Assembly: GCA_036365455.1 (NCBI GenBank)
Contig: JAWQUS010000025.1
Coordinates: 24,216,001 to 24,280,000 of the forward strand
From: Macrosoma leucophasiata
Lineage: Eukaryota > Arthropoda > Insecta > Lepidoptera > Hedylidae
DNA length: 64,000 bases
Direction: 5' to 3'
Shown: piece after piece, positions 43,142 to 57,458 of the stretch
Layout: every line of letters begins with the position of its first letter
How positions within the stretch are numbered: position 1 is the stretch's first letter
The notes under the pieces: model-generated
Seen by the model: only the letters and a program-made list of their open reading frames with translations
Told to the model about the DNA's origin: nothing
Database searches by the model: none
Translations under genes and position numbers: made by a program

Positions 43142-43174
43142 TGCTATGCACTCACTGAACTAATGTGTTATATA
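43142..43174 (-). promoter_or_regulatory. Core promoter of the TCI-like gene: TATA box and initiator
   Basis: TATATAA lies at 43168-43174 (minus strand). An initiator-like GCAGTTG has its A at about 43142, 32 bases downstream of the first T, the usual distance. A second arthropod initiator match, TTCAGTG, at about 43156 is only 18 bases away and less likely. The start codon follows 24 bases after the first candidate. Confidence 0.6.
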
Positions 43175-43196
43175 CGAACGCCCGCATAATGGTAAT

Positions 43197-43211
43197 GTGA
43201 TAACGTATCAC
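43197..43211. promoter_or_regulatory. Palindromic GATA-type site upstream of the TATA box
   Basis: GTGATAACGTATCAC is a near-perfect palindrome (arms GTGATA and TATCAC) containing TGATAA, a WGATAR match. It lies 23-37 bp upstream of the TATA box. GATA factors drive midgut and fat-body genes in Lepidoptera, so a role is plausible but unproven. Confidence 0.35.
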
Positions 43212-43334
43212 CATTCTTTATAGATCTGGTTTACGTAATATCAATGATCTACGGAAACTGTTGTATTCGGGTCAAATGGGACTTTTATGTTGTATAATTA
43301 TGATTCCGTAGAAAAAAAAAAAAACTCTGTGATT

Positions 43335-43567
43335 ACTGGTGGTAGAGCTCCAGTGACGGAGCTCGCGGGCGTAGGCCAACCGCATTACCTAATATACTTG
43401 CCGCTAAATGGTAGTGTTCAGCACTATCGTGTTCCGGTTAGGTGGTAATGTACGGCCCTGTAATTTCCGGTATAGAGGCATAACACCTTAGGCCTCAGAA
43501 GTGGTGACGCATCTGCATTTTGACCTCTGGTCATTGTGTAAGTGTCTATAGGCTGCAGTCATCATTT
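43335..43567 (+). mobile_element. A-element, 3'-truncated, +
   Basis: actggtggtagagctccagt to gctgcagtcatcatt; then unrelated repeat sequence. Lies about 160 bp upstream of the TCI-like promoter. Confidence 0.83.
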
Positions 43568-43595
43568 AGACCAAATTAAGCGATTGTAAGGAATT

Positions 43596-43955
43596 TTGAT
43601 TTTTGAAAGCGCGCATGGCCCAGATGTTGGTGTAGATCGTAAGCGATCTACTCGGTTAAGCACTACGGGCGCGGTCGGGTAGTGTGATGGGTGACCGCTA
43701 ATGGCAAATTAAATGCGCGTTTCCGTGCTTCGGAGGGTACGTGAAGCCGTCGGTCCCGGTTGCTATCGATGGATAGCAGTCGTTAAACCTTGTCGGAGGC
43801 CTTATGGGCGGCTCGAAAACATCCGACAGCGGGTTGGCCACTAACTCACACCCACCTCCACCAGTCCACATTTGAGCAGCGTGGTTGGAGTAAGCTCCAG
43901 GCCTCCCCCCAAAAACGGAAGAGACTCGTGCCCAGGACGTATAATGGGTTACCAC
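43596..43955 (+). mobile_element. 5S-derived SINE, full length, + , with 11-bp target duplication
   Basis: Between tgtaaggaatt at 43585-43595 and 43956-43966. Head ggttaagcactacgggcgcg, gatgggtgaccgc. Inserted into the repeat seen at 60370-60430 (accaaattaagcg…gtgtccgcggtgtg). Confidence 0.9.
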
Positions 43956-44055
43956 TGTAAGGAATTCAGTGTAGTGTCCGCGGTGTGTTTTGGTCTAGCA
44001 ATGGCATGTCCATTGCTTTTGGCTAATATTATAAAAAACATGTGAATTTAAACAC

Positions 44056-44091
44056 GACTCTGGTTAAACTTGGTCCGGTTTAACCAGAGTC
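44056..44091. repeat. 14-bp perfect hairpin
   Basis: gactctggttaaac (44056-44069) and gtttaaccagagtc (44078-44091), 8-nt loop. Confidence 0.8.
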
Positions 44092-44437
44092 AATATTTCA
44101 TTTAAAAAAATACGTTTATTCGAGCATAATGCGTATTTTTCTTTAAATGAGATGCGGTACCCTGATACACATCGAAACAAACAGACAAATAAAACTTATG
44201 CGTTAACGAGCGCAGATCCGGCAATTGTGTGAACGATTCAGTTTATTGTAAATAAACTGAAATTTACTACAACTTTCACTTTATGAGCCGATGAGTGGAA
44301 ATTAACGCATTGCACTTATAATGTCGATTGACAACGAATTGATGTCCTTGTATTCCCGACGAGGTTGATAGAGGTCACATTGAATTTGTACATGCGTGCA
44401 CATATCCACGATTTACTTCTAATGTTGTAGTCAAATA

Positions 44438-44484
44438 TTTTTTTTATGTACTGGAAGTGGCAAACTAGCATGCAGTTCACATTT
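44438..44484 (-). repeat. A-element 3' fragment, -
   Basis: tttttttatgtactggaagt to gcagttcacattt; interrupted by the next copy. Confidence 0.7.
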
Positions 44485-44770
44485 CTTTTTTAATGAAATG
44501 GAGTGGTAAACAAGCTTGCAGTTCATATTGATGTTAAGTGATGACTGCAGCCTATAGAAACTTACACAAACACCAAGGTCAAAATGCAGATGCGTTACCA
44601 CTCCTGAGGCCTAAGGTGTTATGCCTCTGTGCCGGCAATTACAGGGCTGTACATTACCACCTGACCGGAACACGATAGTGCTGAACACTAACATTTAGCA
44701 GCAAGTATATTAGGTAATGCGGTGGTGCCTACGCCCGCGAGGCCTCCGTCACTGGAACTTTACCACCAGT
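44485..44770 (-). mobile_element. A-element, full length, -
   Basis: cttttttaatgaaatggagt to ctttaccaccagt. Inserted behind the 3' fragment of another copy. Confidence 0.83.
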
Positions 44771-44898
44771 AAAATGTCTCCGTGATAGTCATCACGGGGA
44801 TGGCCCCGTTCTGACCGTTGAGTCAATTTATCCCAATTACTCCCAAATGGCAGAGTTCAGCATTATCGTGTTCCGGTTAGATGGTAATGTATGGACAT

Positions 44899-45244
44899 AA
44901 CTGTCTCGTTGGCTCAGTGGTCGCAATCGCGATAGTGAAGCCTGAGGTCCTGGGTTCGATCCCCAGTTCGGGAAAAATCTGTTATTGGGTTTTATCTGTG
45001 AGGAAATTCACAGTAGTAGCCCGGAGTCTGGTCGTGCCTAGGAGAGCACGTAAAAGCCGTCGGTCCTGCGCCCGATCTCTCTCCGGTCGTGTCGGATTGC
45101 CGTCACATCGGGCTATGAGAGTGAGGGAATAGAGAGTGCACCTGTGTTTGCGCATACACTTGAGCACCATAATATCTCCCGCGCAGTAAGCTAGTCTCCG
45201 TTGAGATTGGCCGCCGTGACCGAAAATCGGTCTGGAGGACATTC
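44899..45244 (+). mobile_element. S4 tRNA-like SINE, + , with 12-bp target duplication
   Basis: tRNA-like head: tcgttggctcagtggtcgca (A-box), gggttcgatccccagttc (B-box). Body about 270 bp (ccggagtctggtcgtgccta, gattggccgccgtgacc). atgtatggacat at 44887-44898 and 45245-45256. Only copy in the window. Confidence 0.88.
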
Positions 45245-45256
45245 ATGTATGGACAT

Positions 45257-45695
45257 TACCATCTAACTGGACTACACATCTAATTGACTCATTTTGACTT
45301 TTAGGTCCTTTAATACACAAATTATCAAAGAAACAATTGCATCAATTACATTCCATCCTATGGCACTTCTTAAGAAGGGAACTTTAAAAAGAGATAAGCT
45401 ACTGAATATTAATAGCGCTCATTAAACCAACATCAGTACTAAAGACCGTACAATTATAAGTTTAATAGTCACTGGCGATCCGCCAGCCATTTTTATCTGG
45501 TCTAAAAATCTTAATTACTTTCATGTTTTAATTATAACTAAGTCCAACACGGTTTGGCAAGTTTGCAAGACATTTAGTACCTGAGATTTATATTTTGATC
45601 AAATTGGACAGGATTGTGTTGTACATTCTTGTAATATCTTGGATGATTTTGGACATTTGACGGCCAAGTGACAACATTTTTTCAATTTAAAAAAG
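45257..45695. other. Stretch without recognised gene
   Basis: AT-rich; nothing recognised. Confidence 0.4.
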
Positions 45696-45860
45696 GCGTC
45701 CCAGCACCTCGGAATTTGGTAATATGCCCGGAGATGTTAACAGACTTGTCACCTGTTACATGGGCCAAAACGTAACCGGCGAATGGTGTGAGTTAGCATA
45801 TATGCTTGAATGCATGCATTTCACCTCTTCGGGAATTACAGGCGTGAAGTTAAGTTTACG
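45696..45860 (+). mobile_element. S1 SINE, 5'-truncated, +
   Basis: Starts in the body (cccagcacctcggaatttgg) and ends ggcgtgaagttaagtttacg. Confidence 0.75.
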
Positions 45861-46364
45861 TTACCTTATCTTTACTAGGATAGGTAAACCTGCGTTTCGA
45901 ACTAGTCTATAGAAAGTAAACAAATTAATCGTATTACAGAGCACAATCCGCTTAATAATAAAAATACCAAATCTTTAATAAAGAGTAAAGGATACCCTTA
46001 TAAAAAAACGACCATTCAAGCCCGCTTAATTTAAGGATGAAGTTAATTTCTTTCGATATTTCTTTCAAGTAGCTAAACGTTTCTTATTAAAGGCGGTTTC
46101 AAAGAGTTTTATTACTTTTAGCCTCAATTTATTTAATAAGCGCCATGTTCATGGAAACTAGATACTCCGTGGTGAAATTCGAGAGATGTTGTATCAAGTT
46201 TATTTGAATGTAAAAGATTTGTTAAAAATAGAAATTCATATTTTTCTTTGGTGATAAAACTTATTCTATGAAACGTTTTTAAAGTGACTTTTTGAGATAA
46301 GTCAAGTAAATGGCCTTGTTATGAGAATTTCAAACACATTTTCATGTCGTTTTGAAATGAACAG
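45861..46364. other. Stretch without recognised gene
   Basis: AT-rich; nothing recognised. Confidence 0.4.
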
Positions 46365-46492
46365 ATTTTTTTTCTAATGTAGGTGGCACACAAACATGCA
46401 ATTAACATTGATGTTAAGTGATGTCTGCAGTCTATTATACACATCAACACAAAAAAAAATAAATCAAAATGCACTGCGTCTCCACCCCTTAC
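46365..46492 (-). repeat. A-element 3' fragment, diverged, -
   Basis: ttttttttctaatgtaggtg to aaaatgcactgcgtctcca. Confidence 0.65.
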
Positions 46493-46878
46493 CCACCCTT
46501 GTAAGAATTTTGATGGAAAAACTTAGCATTGTTCTATAGATTCGATCTACGGTGTTTTGTGTTCTTGTAGTTTGAATGTTTGACGGCCAAATACTGAAAC
46601 ATCTTTTTTTTTGGGATGGTATTACCAGAGAATATGTAATAAACTACGCATAGAATGGACACTGGACTTAAAATGCAGGGACATAGCGGATACGGTGGTA
46701 CCGGCAGGGGGGGTTATACTATTATACATTTTCAATTTAATTTGAATACTCAAACTTCTTATAGTTTTTCCAGTAATCTATAGGCAAAGAACTATTTTCC
46801 ACATTTTTTTCAAAATTTTAAGTTCAGTAGTTTCGGAGATACGGCCCCCCCCCCATATCTCCGATGTATACGATATGT

Positions 46879-47512
46879 ACTTCTTTACGATATTCAATAA
46901 GCTGCAAAGTCTATTATATCGGTTGCCTAACTAGCATAGTTGGAAAAAGATGGCGCTGCTGCTACCATAAAGCAGTGCAATAAGGGTTTGCAGTTAGGGT
47001 TTCGTACCTTAAAAGGAAAAAGGGAACCCTTATAGGATCACTCGTGCGTCTGTCTGTCTGTCTGTATGTCTGTCTGTCGGTCTGTCGGTCCGTCTGTCAC
47101 AGCCAATTTGCTCCGAAACTACTCGACCGATTGAGTTGAAATTTGATGAGTATATTAATGTAAATTGGTGACCCAAGCATGAGCAAGTCAAGTAAAAAAA
47201 TAATTTTAAACAGAGGGGCCACTTTCGGGGGGTAAATCAGAAAATTAAAAAAAAAAAAGTAAACTGTATTTTATTTAAAGAAAAATTGAAAGAAAAATTT
47301 GACTTCAGGCGAGGCTCGAACTCGCGACCTACTGGGAATCTATTCCAGCCGCTCTTCCAATTGAGCTACTGAAGCCCTGCCCGATTTGTCAAATCTTTCC
47401 TTCACATCTATTGCATTGCTTTATGGTAGCAGCAGCGCCATCTATTACCAACTATGCTAGTTAGGCAACCGATATAATAGACTTTTCAGTTTATTGAATA
47501 TCGTAAAGAAGT
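46879..47512. repeat. 104-bp inverted repeat enclosing S2 and a (tctg)n repeat
   Basis: Left arm 46879-46982 (acttctttacgatattcaat, cggttgcctaactagcatag); right arm 47409-47512 is its complement. Inside: (tctg)n repeat 46985-47265 (gggtttcgtaccttaaaagg) and a complete minus-strand S2 SINE (47277-47472). Confidence 0.8.
47277..47472 (-). mobile_element. S2 tRNA-like SINE, full length, -
   Basis: tttaaagaaaaattgaaaga, cgaactcgcgacctactggg, ttccaattgagctactgaag, ending actatgctagttaggcaacc. Confidence 0.85.
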
Positions 47513-47573
47513 CGCTTTTACCCTTAATAATTGTTTTATATTATTTCGCATTAACACATGCTTGTGAAATATA

Positions 47574-47678
47574 TTTTATTTTTAAAGAAAAATGGAAAGA
47601 AAAATTTGACTTCAGGCGAGGCTCGAACTCGCGACCTACTGGGAATCTAGTCCAGCCGCTCTTCCAATTGAGCTACTT
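47574..47678 (-). mobile_element. S2 SINE, head and tail only, -
   Basis: tatttttaaagaaaaatgga to ttccaattgagctact; the leader is absent. Starts next to acacatgcttgtgaaatata, the S2 distal tail. Confidence 0.8.
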
Positions 47679-47703
47679 ATTATTTACTAAATGACGATAG
47701 TAT

Positions 47704-47894
47704 AACGTAATTTGATGCCTGTATTCCCTGAAGGTAGACAGAGTATGTATGCTCGAACGCAATCGAGCATACATGCAAGCATCCACGATTTACCGTTTCC
47801 TTTTAAGCCTCTGGAAGAGGTGGCGAGCCGATTAACATCTCCGGGTACATTACCAAACTCCGAGGGTAACCTTGGGAAACCTCCAGAGAGTAAA
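47704..47894 (-). repeat. S1 SINE body fragment, diverged, -
   Basis: taacgtaatttgatgcctgt to cattaccaaactccgaggg. Includes a 10-bp hairpin gtatgctcga/tcgagcatac. Confidence 0.65.
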
Positions 47895-47931
47895 TAAATC
47901 TCAAAAGCAACTGAATAAATTGCAGATTTTT

Positions 47932-48222
47932 ACTGGTGGTAGAGCTCCAGTGACGGAGCTCGAGGGCGTAGGCACCACCGCATTACCTAATATACTTGCC
48001 GCTAAATGGTAGTGTTCAGCACTATCGTGTTCCGGTCAGGTGGTAATGTACGGCTCTGTAATTTCCGGCACAGAGGCATAACACCTAATGCCTCAGGAGT
48101 GGCAGCGCATCTGCATTTTGACGTCTGGTCATTGTGTGGGTGTCTATAGGCTGCAGTCATCACTTAACATCAATGTGAACTGCAGGCTTGTTTGCCACTT
48201 TTATTACATAAAAAAAAAAAAA
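47932..48222 (+). mobile_element. A-element, full length, +
   Basis: actggtggtagagctccagt to ttacataaaaaaaaaaaaa. Very close to the 22395 copy (both lack a few bases near cacctaatg). Confidence 0.88.
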
Positions 48223-48382
48223 GATAATACATCTTCATCTCTACTAGCTCCCGACCCGGGGATCAAACCAAACATATGCATTAAGTAAAAAGCGGTTATT
48301 TTTATATTACAAACAGACACTCCAATTTTAATTGTTTTAAAATTTCTCGATTTGTATTCATATTTTTATATTATAAACGGGA

Positions 48383-48628
48383 CTTTTTTTTTTTTTTAAT
48401 GTAATGGAAGTGGCAAACAAGCATGCAGTTTACATTGATGTTAAGTGATGACTGCAGCCTATAGACACCCACACAAAGACTAAGGTCAAAATGCAGATGC
48501 GTTACCACTCCTGAGGCCTAAGGGTGTTATGCCTCTGTGCCGGAAATTACAGGGCCGTACATTACCACCTGACCGGAACACGATAGTGCTGAACACTACC
48601 ATTTAGCAGCAAGTATATTAGGTAATGT
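48383..48628 (-). mobile_element. A-element without head, -
   Basis: Fifteen T, aatgtaatggaagtggcaaa to gcaagtatattaggtaatg. Confidence 0.83.
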
Positions 48629-48639
48629 ATATTAGGACT

Positions 48640-48790
48640 TAATCGCGTACTATTATAATCGAAGTATTTACCTCGACACTCGACGTTTCGGCCGTAATGC
48701 AACGGCCGTGGTCCCGAGTAGACTGCTGCTCCATGGTGTCATCGTCTCGTACCCGCGCCAGTTCTTCGAACTACCCGCGGTTGGTCGTCA
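48640..48790. repeat. Penelope-like end fragment
   Basis: Contains cgacgtttcggccgtaatgc followed by acggccgtggtcccgagtag, closely similar in layout to the motif at 34630-34680. Directly abuts the truncated head of a minus-strand A-element. No coding. Confidence 0.5.
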
Positions 48791-49055
48791 TTATTTAACT
48801 CCAATTTTATTCATTTGTATGTATGTATGTATGTATAGATGGGTATAACATTTAAAAACTTCAATATATTTACATAAGGAAATCATTACTTTGATTACGT
48901 TCTTATCTTAAGAAACAATGTCCTTCCTTTTCTTAACAATAATATTTAATTTAAAAATGTGTATTTACATACAAACCTTGATGATATTTATATTGTCTTT
49001 AGCATATTATCATTAAGCGTTAAATTAGCGGCAAATTATTATGAAGGTAACTTCG

Positions 49056-49363
49056 AAACGTAACTTCACCTGTTATCGCTGAAGGGGTCGGCAGAGGTAA
49101 ATGCATGCATTGAAACTTACATGCAAACACTACGATTCGCCGGTTACGTTTTTGGCCCATGTAACAGATGGCGAGCCTGTTGACATCTCCGGGCATTACC
49201 AAACTTCGAGGTACTGGGAAATTTCCATAAAATGGAAAAATCCCAATAGAACCAGAAATAAAGGACTTTACACCATTATCTCTGATAACCCCCTACCCGG
49301 GAATCGAACCCAGGACCTCAGCGTAGTAGTAGTGGCCTGCTACCACTAGGCTACCGAGGCAGT
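49056..49363 (-). mobile_element. S1 SINE, full length, -
   Basis: cgaaacgtaacttcacctgt to ctaccactaggctaccgagg cagtt. Complete head. Confidence 0.85.
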
Positions 49364-49596
49364 TACCAAGGTGTTTTGAGAATAATCAAATTCAGCATTA
49401 GCAAATGAAAATCAAGGTCAAGAATATTTAAATGTTACTGACTGGTAAATTGAGTATACCTGGTGATAGAGTTCCGGACGGAGTTAGTAATCTATCTAAC
49501 TTTTAATAAAAGTTAACCATAATTATACTTTTGGTACAAGTAGGTCAGAAAAGGAGACGGGTAATTTTGGGCCCGCAAGATCGTTAATGGTTAACG

Positions 49597-49844
49597 CTAG
49601 TGGTAGAGCTTCAGTGACGGAGCTCGCGGCCGTAGGCATCGTCGCATTACCTAACATACTTGCCGCTAATACTGGGCATACGGCCCTGGGATTTCCGGCA
49701 CAGAGGCATAACACCTTCAGCCTCAGGAATGGTAACGCATCTGCATTTTGACCTTGGTCTTTGTGTGGGTGTCTATAGACTGCAGTCATCACTTAACATC
49801 AATATGAACTGCATGCTTGTTTGCTTCTTCCATTACATAAAAAA
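49597..49844 (+). mobile_element. A-element with internal deletion, +
   Basis: ctagtggtagagcttcagtg to ttacataaaaaa; about 50 bp in the middle are missing. A 30-bp scrap of another head lies at 49459-49489. Confidence 0.8.
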
Positions 49845-50740
49845 TCCCATTACACAGTACATTTTGTAATATAGTTAACAATTAGCAGCCTTACCCAACA
49901 TTTACTTCATCATATATACTTCAATTACTGGCAATTCAAATAATGCTCCAATTTCAAATTATTTATTTTATAGTCATTTGAAAATGACATAATTTGAACA
50001 GTGTTGACACCTCGGTCCAGAAATGTATGGAAGAGTATCATTGTCCTTTGCTGGCCCAGAATGATTTAAATGTGAACGTGGTACACGGGTGTTATTTTCT
50101 TAAATCAATTTTGCATGAAAGACTAAAAAGAGAACGAACAAAAGAACAACAATCGCTGCAAATAATTGAGTAGAAAATAATGAAAGACTGCAAAACAAAT
50201 CACCGTAGTTTTTAAAAATGTACGGATTGTAAACTAGTATGAAATCACCTCGGCGCGGTGGGAAATTAAAAACTTATTTACGAGTGGGAATGTTTAATAA
50301 AATTCAGTTAACAAACGGTGGTGGGGGTATGAGAATCCCTTGAATTATTTAGTGTCATCTTCGCAGCATCACTGAGCGATTCTAAGGAGGACATACGGGA
50401 GAAATTCGTGTAGAAAACGTGGAAGTTAAATGTTTGTTATTAAGTGTTTCAATTAATGGATCCAAAAGAAATTTGTCATGGATGTCAATCCAAAGTGGTA
50501 AAATTACATATTTTAACTTTGCTTTGCTTGTAACTTTTGAAATAAGATAATAAAACAAATTCAAATTAAGAAAGTGATTTTTTTTTAAATGCTTGGCTTA
50601 TGTCATTATCATAACTTTTAAAAGAAACGTTATAATAAAAAATTGTTTTACAAATATTAACATGTTACAAGTTCTCGCATGCGAGGTATGTAATGAATCT
50701 TATCTATAGTTTAGCTTACAGTCCCATGTCGCAATTATTT
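49845..50740. other. Stretch without recognised gene
   Basis: AT-rich. A 50-odd-codon frame at 49985-50173 (with KCMEEYHCPLLAQND) lacks a start and splice support; left unassigned. Confidence 0.35.
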
Positions 50741-50986
50741 ACTAATGGTAGAGTTCCAGCACCGCATTATCTAATTTGTCGCCAAATGGTAGTATCTAGC
50801 ACTATCATGTCCCGGTTGTTTATGGTCCCATAGTAACTTTCGCAATGCCAAAACAACTAAGGCCCCAGGGACGGTTAAACATCGACATTACGAAATGCAG
50901 TTTTTAATTCTATGTGCCGCAGTTATCACTTACCACCCACGTGAGCAGCATGCTTCCTCGTCAACATCATTACATTAAAAAAAAAA
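50741..50986 (+). mobile_element. A-element, strongly diverged, +
   Basis: actaatggtagagttccagc to acattaaaaaaaaaa, with many changes and a deletion after the head. Confidence 0.65.
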
Positions 50987-51519
50987 CGAACCCAGATTTT
51001 ATGAAAGCCGCGTCTGCGTCCAAAACCAAATACCGTATGCACCCACACTCACATATAAATTGTGAGAAATGCCACGTTCTTTATTTTCAAGTTATGACGG
51101 ACTTTAAATTAATACTTATTCCTCGAGAGTGTTCCCACTTCTTCAATCTTACTTATGTGTTTATTTTCATACTGTATCTTCATTTCTATTTATGTTTATT
51201 TGCTTCCCAAAAGACCTTCACAACAGTGTTGCGCGTCATTAGGGGTGAATATTCCATAATCGCTTTGCAGGCGGATTAGTGATCACAGTGGCAGTAGTTC
51301 TAGCGCGGGAATCTGCTGCCCTTTGTTATTGAGCAATTATAATAATGTTGTAAAATGAATGTTAAATAAATAAATAAAACCCTTCGATTGCTGAACGATT
51401 GACAAACACAACGCATAGTTCGTAGACAAACGAAAAAATCGTTTTTAATCTGTCAAGAAATTTTAAGAGAGGATTTATCGAAATTCTTTCGAGATGGGAA
51501 TTACATGTGCACGAAGTTG
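50987..51519. other. Stretch without recognised gene
   Basis: No supported gene or repeat. Confidence 0.4.
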
Positions 51520-51780
51520 GGAATAATGACTTACTAGCAGTGCTCAACGGTGCGGTTTTCACGTTCGTTTCTGCCTATAATGTGTAATTTGTGGAACGAA
51601 CTTCCCTCTGAGTTATTCCCTCGGTATTACAATATGGGGTTCTTCAAAAATAGCACCAAAAGAGTCCTTCAGGGCTGGCAGCGCGTTGGCAACTCCCCTG
51701 GTGTTGCAAATGTTCATAGTCGACGGTGACCACTTTCCATCAGGTGGCCCGTCTGTTTCTCTGTCAACCTTATGACATTA
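51520..51780 (+). mobile_element. Jockey/CR1-type LINE C-terminal remnant
   Basis: Reads LWNELPSELFPRYYN then FFKNS, and after a break GVANVHSRR and PLSIRWPVC, the usual end of a lepidopteran LINE with frameshifts and stops. Confidence 0.65.
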
Positions 51781-52139
51781 AAGGGAAATGGTGAGTACAT
51801 ACAATCTTGAGAAGGCTGCGGGGATTAATCCGTCGCTAAAAGAAATCACAAAGAAGTTCATATAAGTTATAAACAACTTCACCCGCATACTAAAGCGGGA
51901 TAAACAGACACATTCGTCCTCTAATTTACCGCAAAGATAGCAATCAATTGTGTTTGGCACTACAACTATCTAGATTCCGTAAATGGTGCTCATTTTCTAT
52001 TACACCCATTGTTAGACGTGATAGCCAAAGAACATATAATATGTATGTATGTTACTACAGAGTTTCAGTAATAATTGATTTTTTTTGTAACTATTGTAGT
52101 TTCCTATGATTTTATCAATGTGATAAAGATTGTCTAATT

Positions 52140-55142
<3,003 letters not shown>

Positions 55143-55184
55143 GTCTAATTAATCCTTACACCTATATATACTCTTTACTCCTAA

Positions 55185-55365
55185 TATTATAAATACGAAA
55201 GTAACTGTCTGTCTGTCTGCCTGTTACCTTTTCACGTCCAAACGACTGAACCGATTTTAATGAAATTTGGTACAAAGATAGAGCTGACTTTGAGAAAGAA
55301 CATAGGCTTAGTTATTTATAAAACAACATCCAAGCGGGCGAAGCCGCAGGAAAAAGCTAGTTACT
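55185..55365 (+). repeat. (tctg)n repeat, +
   Basis: taatattataaatacgaaag, tgtctgtctgtctgcctgtt, gaccgattttaatga-type block and gggcgaagccgcaggaaaaa: a widespread insect repeat. Confidence 0.65.
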
Positions 55366-55463
55366 TATACAGCAGGACCAATGCGCCACAACTTCACTTA
55401 CCTTTTGGCGCATCTAACGTCATATAGCGCAGTATTCAAAAGCAACGTGTTCCGGTTAGTATG

Positions 55464-55634
55464 TTTTTTTTTATGTAATGGATGTGGCAAACAAGCATGC
55501 AGTTCACATTGATGTTAAGTGATGACTGCAGCCTATAGACACGCACACAAAAACCAATGTCAAAATGCAGATGCGTTACCACTCCTGAGGCCTAAGGTGT
55601 TATGCTTCTGTGCCGGAAATTACAGGGCCGTACA
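55464..55634 (-). mobile_element. A-element without head, -
   Basis: Poly(T), atgtaatggatgtggcaaac to ggaaattacagggccgtac; joined to LINE L-b. Confidence 0.82.
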
Positions 55635-55639
55635 AAAGA

Positions 55640-55803
55640 AATGTAAAGAAGCGTAGGCAGCCCCCCCCCCCCTCAAGATGGACCGACAACCTGGTGAAGG
55701 TCGCGGGCAATCGCTGGATGAGGGCGGCCCAGGACCGTTCGTTGTGGCACTCTTTGGGGGAGGCCTCTGTTCAGCAGTGGACGTCTATTGGCTGAAATGA
55801 TGA
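55640..55803 (+). mobile_element. LINE L-b 3' end fused to an A-element
   Basis: Reads RWTDNLVKVAGNRWMRAAQD then SVQQWTSIG stop and gctgaaatgatgac. A poly-C run (55662-55671) stands where family members have a Gly-Arg-Pro-rich segment. Directly follows a head-truncated minus-strand A-element (55464-55634). Confidence 0.75.
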
Positions 55804-56351
55804 CAAAAGAAATGTATACCGATCCACAATTTCTGATACAGTGCCAAGCGTCACAATTATGATATTTTTCCTTCATTGGGATACTTTTGAGCAAAAGCTG
55901 ATGACACAAAAAATTGCAGTATATAATTTTTTTCTATCTTTTGTGGTATTGCGTTAAATTAATATGCAGGTTTTGTATGGAGTACAAATTCATTTTGGTA
56001 TTTTTTTTCCAAAAAACAAAAATGCCTAACGTAAGCCAAATGGGAAAACAATTTGCGCATTAAATGTCACTACAATTTCAAAATTTGCAAGAGAAACATG
56101 CCAACGTAAAAAACCAGGGAACATCTGTTGTATTAAGAAAAGTAAAGCCCAACTTGAGAAACCGGCGGAGTTGTAAAGCTGTGTTTTCCGGGAACAGATC
56201 CTCCGACCTCCGGTATTGTAAAATAAAGCCCAGGAAATAATATCTCGAGTATTTGAAGAATTCTTTTGGTTGTTATAAGAATTATAGTTGGGTATAGTGA
56301 AATGATTGCAGAACGCCATTTTGAAAACAAGAGGAGCAAGCACTACTTATA

Positions 56352-56553
56352 TTTTTTTATTTTAAAGAAAAATGGAAAGAAAAATTTGACTTCAGGCGAG
56401 ACTCGAACTTGCGGCCTACTGGGAATCTAGTCCAGCCGCTCTTCCAATTGAGCTACTGAAGTCCTGCCCGATTTGTCAAATCTTTCCTTCACATTTATTG
56501 CATTGCTTTATGGTAGCAGCAGCGCCATCCATTGCCAACTATGCTAGTTGGGC
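56352..56553 (-). mobile_element. S2 tRNA-like SINE, full length, -
   Basis: attttaaagaaaaatggaaa to ccaactatgctagttgggca. Followed by a repeated ataaatgtgaaggaaa. Confidence 0.85.
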
Positions 56554-56572
56554 AATAAATGTGAAGGAAACT

Positions 56573-56690
56573 ATTCCTTCTATCTGTTTAGCAACTAACT
56601 TCAGAATGTTGTTTTTATCTGTTTAGCAACTAACTTCAGATTGTTCCTTTTATCTGATTAGCATCTAACTTCAGACTGTTGCTTTTATCT
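56573..56690. repeat. 35-bp minisatellite, 3.3 units
   Basis: Unit ctgtttagcaactaacttca with variable 15-bp rest. A (tg)n run follows at 56691-56712. Confidence 0.85.
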
Positions 56691-57458
56691 ATGTGTGTGT
56701 GTGTGCGTGCGTCGTAAAAATTCACTCTCATATTTTTTTCCAATTGCAATAATAGAAATATACCTAGTTTTAAAAATAAAAAAAAATGTTTGATCTGATC
56801 ACAACAAAAAATATCTTAAAATCGTGGTTATGACTCCCTGTAAACTATATTTGATACTTGTATTGGAACAAGAACACATTTAATTGATCATTTCAGATAA
56901 ATGAAATGTGTCTTTTCAGGTAAGTACATCTACTTTTTATATCGCATTCGTATAAAATCCGAAGAAAAATAAGTGGTCCAAGCGTGATATATTCGCGTAC
57001 CCAGCAAAGATCCTTGCTTCAGGATCGCATGTCTACACTGCGCTAAATAAAAATAATCCCAACTTTACCCAAGACATTATTTCTAGTTAGCGGCTAAACG
57101 AAATAAATTTGGATTACTCCACGCTACTAGAAGGGTACGGGTGTTCTTTTGATACTAAGTTCCATTGTGGTTAAGAAAACTTAAGTGTGAATGTTTTGTT
57201 CTATTATTTTATGTCAGCATAGTGAAACATTTCAATTCCATTCAATTCAATAATTTATTTTCATTCTGCAATGGTAGTGCCGTTGGACAATAATAATATT
57301 ATTATCACATTGCAGACCCATAATATTTCACTATTTCATGTCGTTATAAGCAGTTCACATTGATATTAAGTTAGTTGTAGGTATAACCGTCGTTGTGCTA
57401 CAACAATATGATGTGATTGTTTTATATTATTTCACATCAACACATGCTTGTGAAATAA

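Noticed and set aside
49985..50173. Short plus frame with two Cys residues
   Set aside because: No start codon in frame, weak acceptor only, no family likeness.
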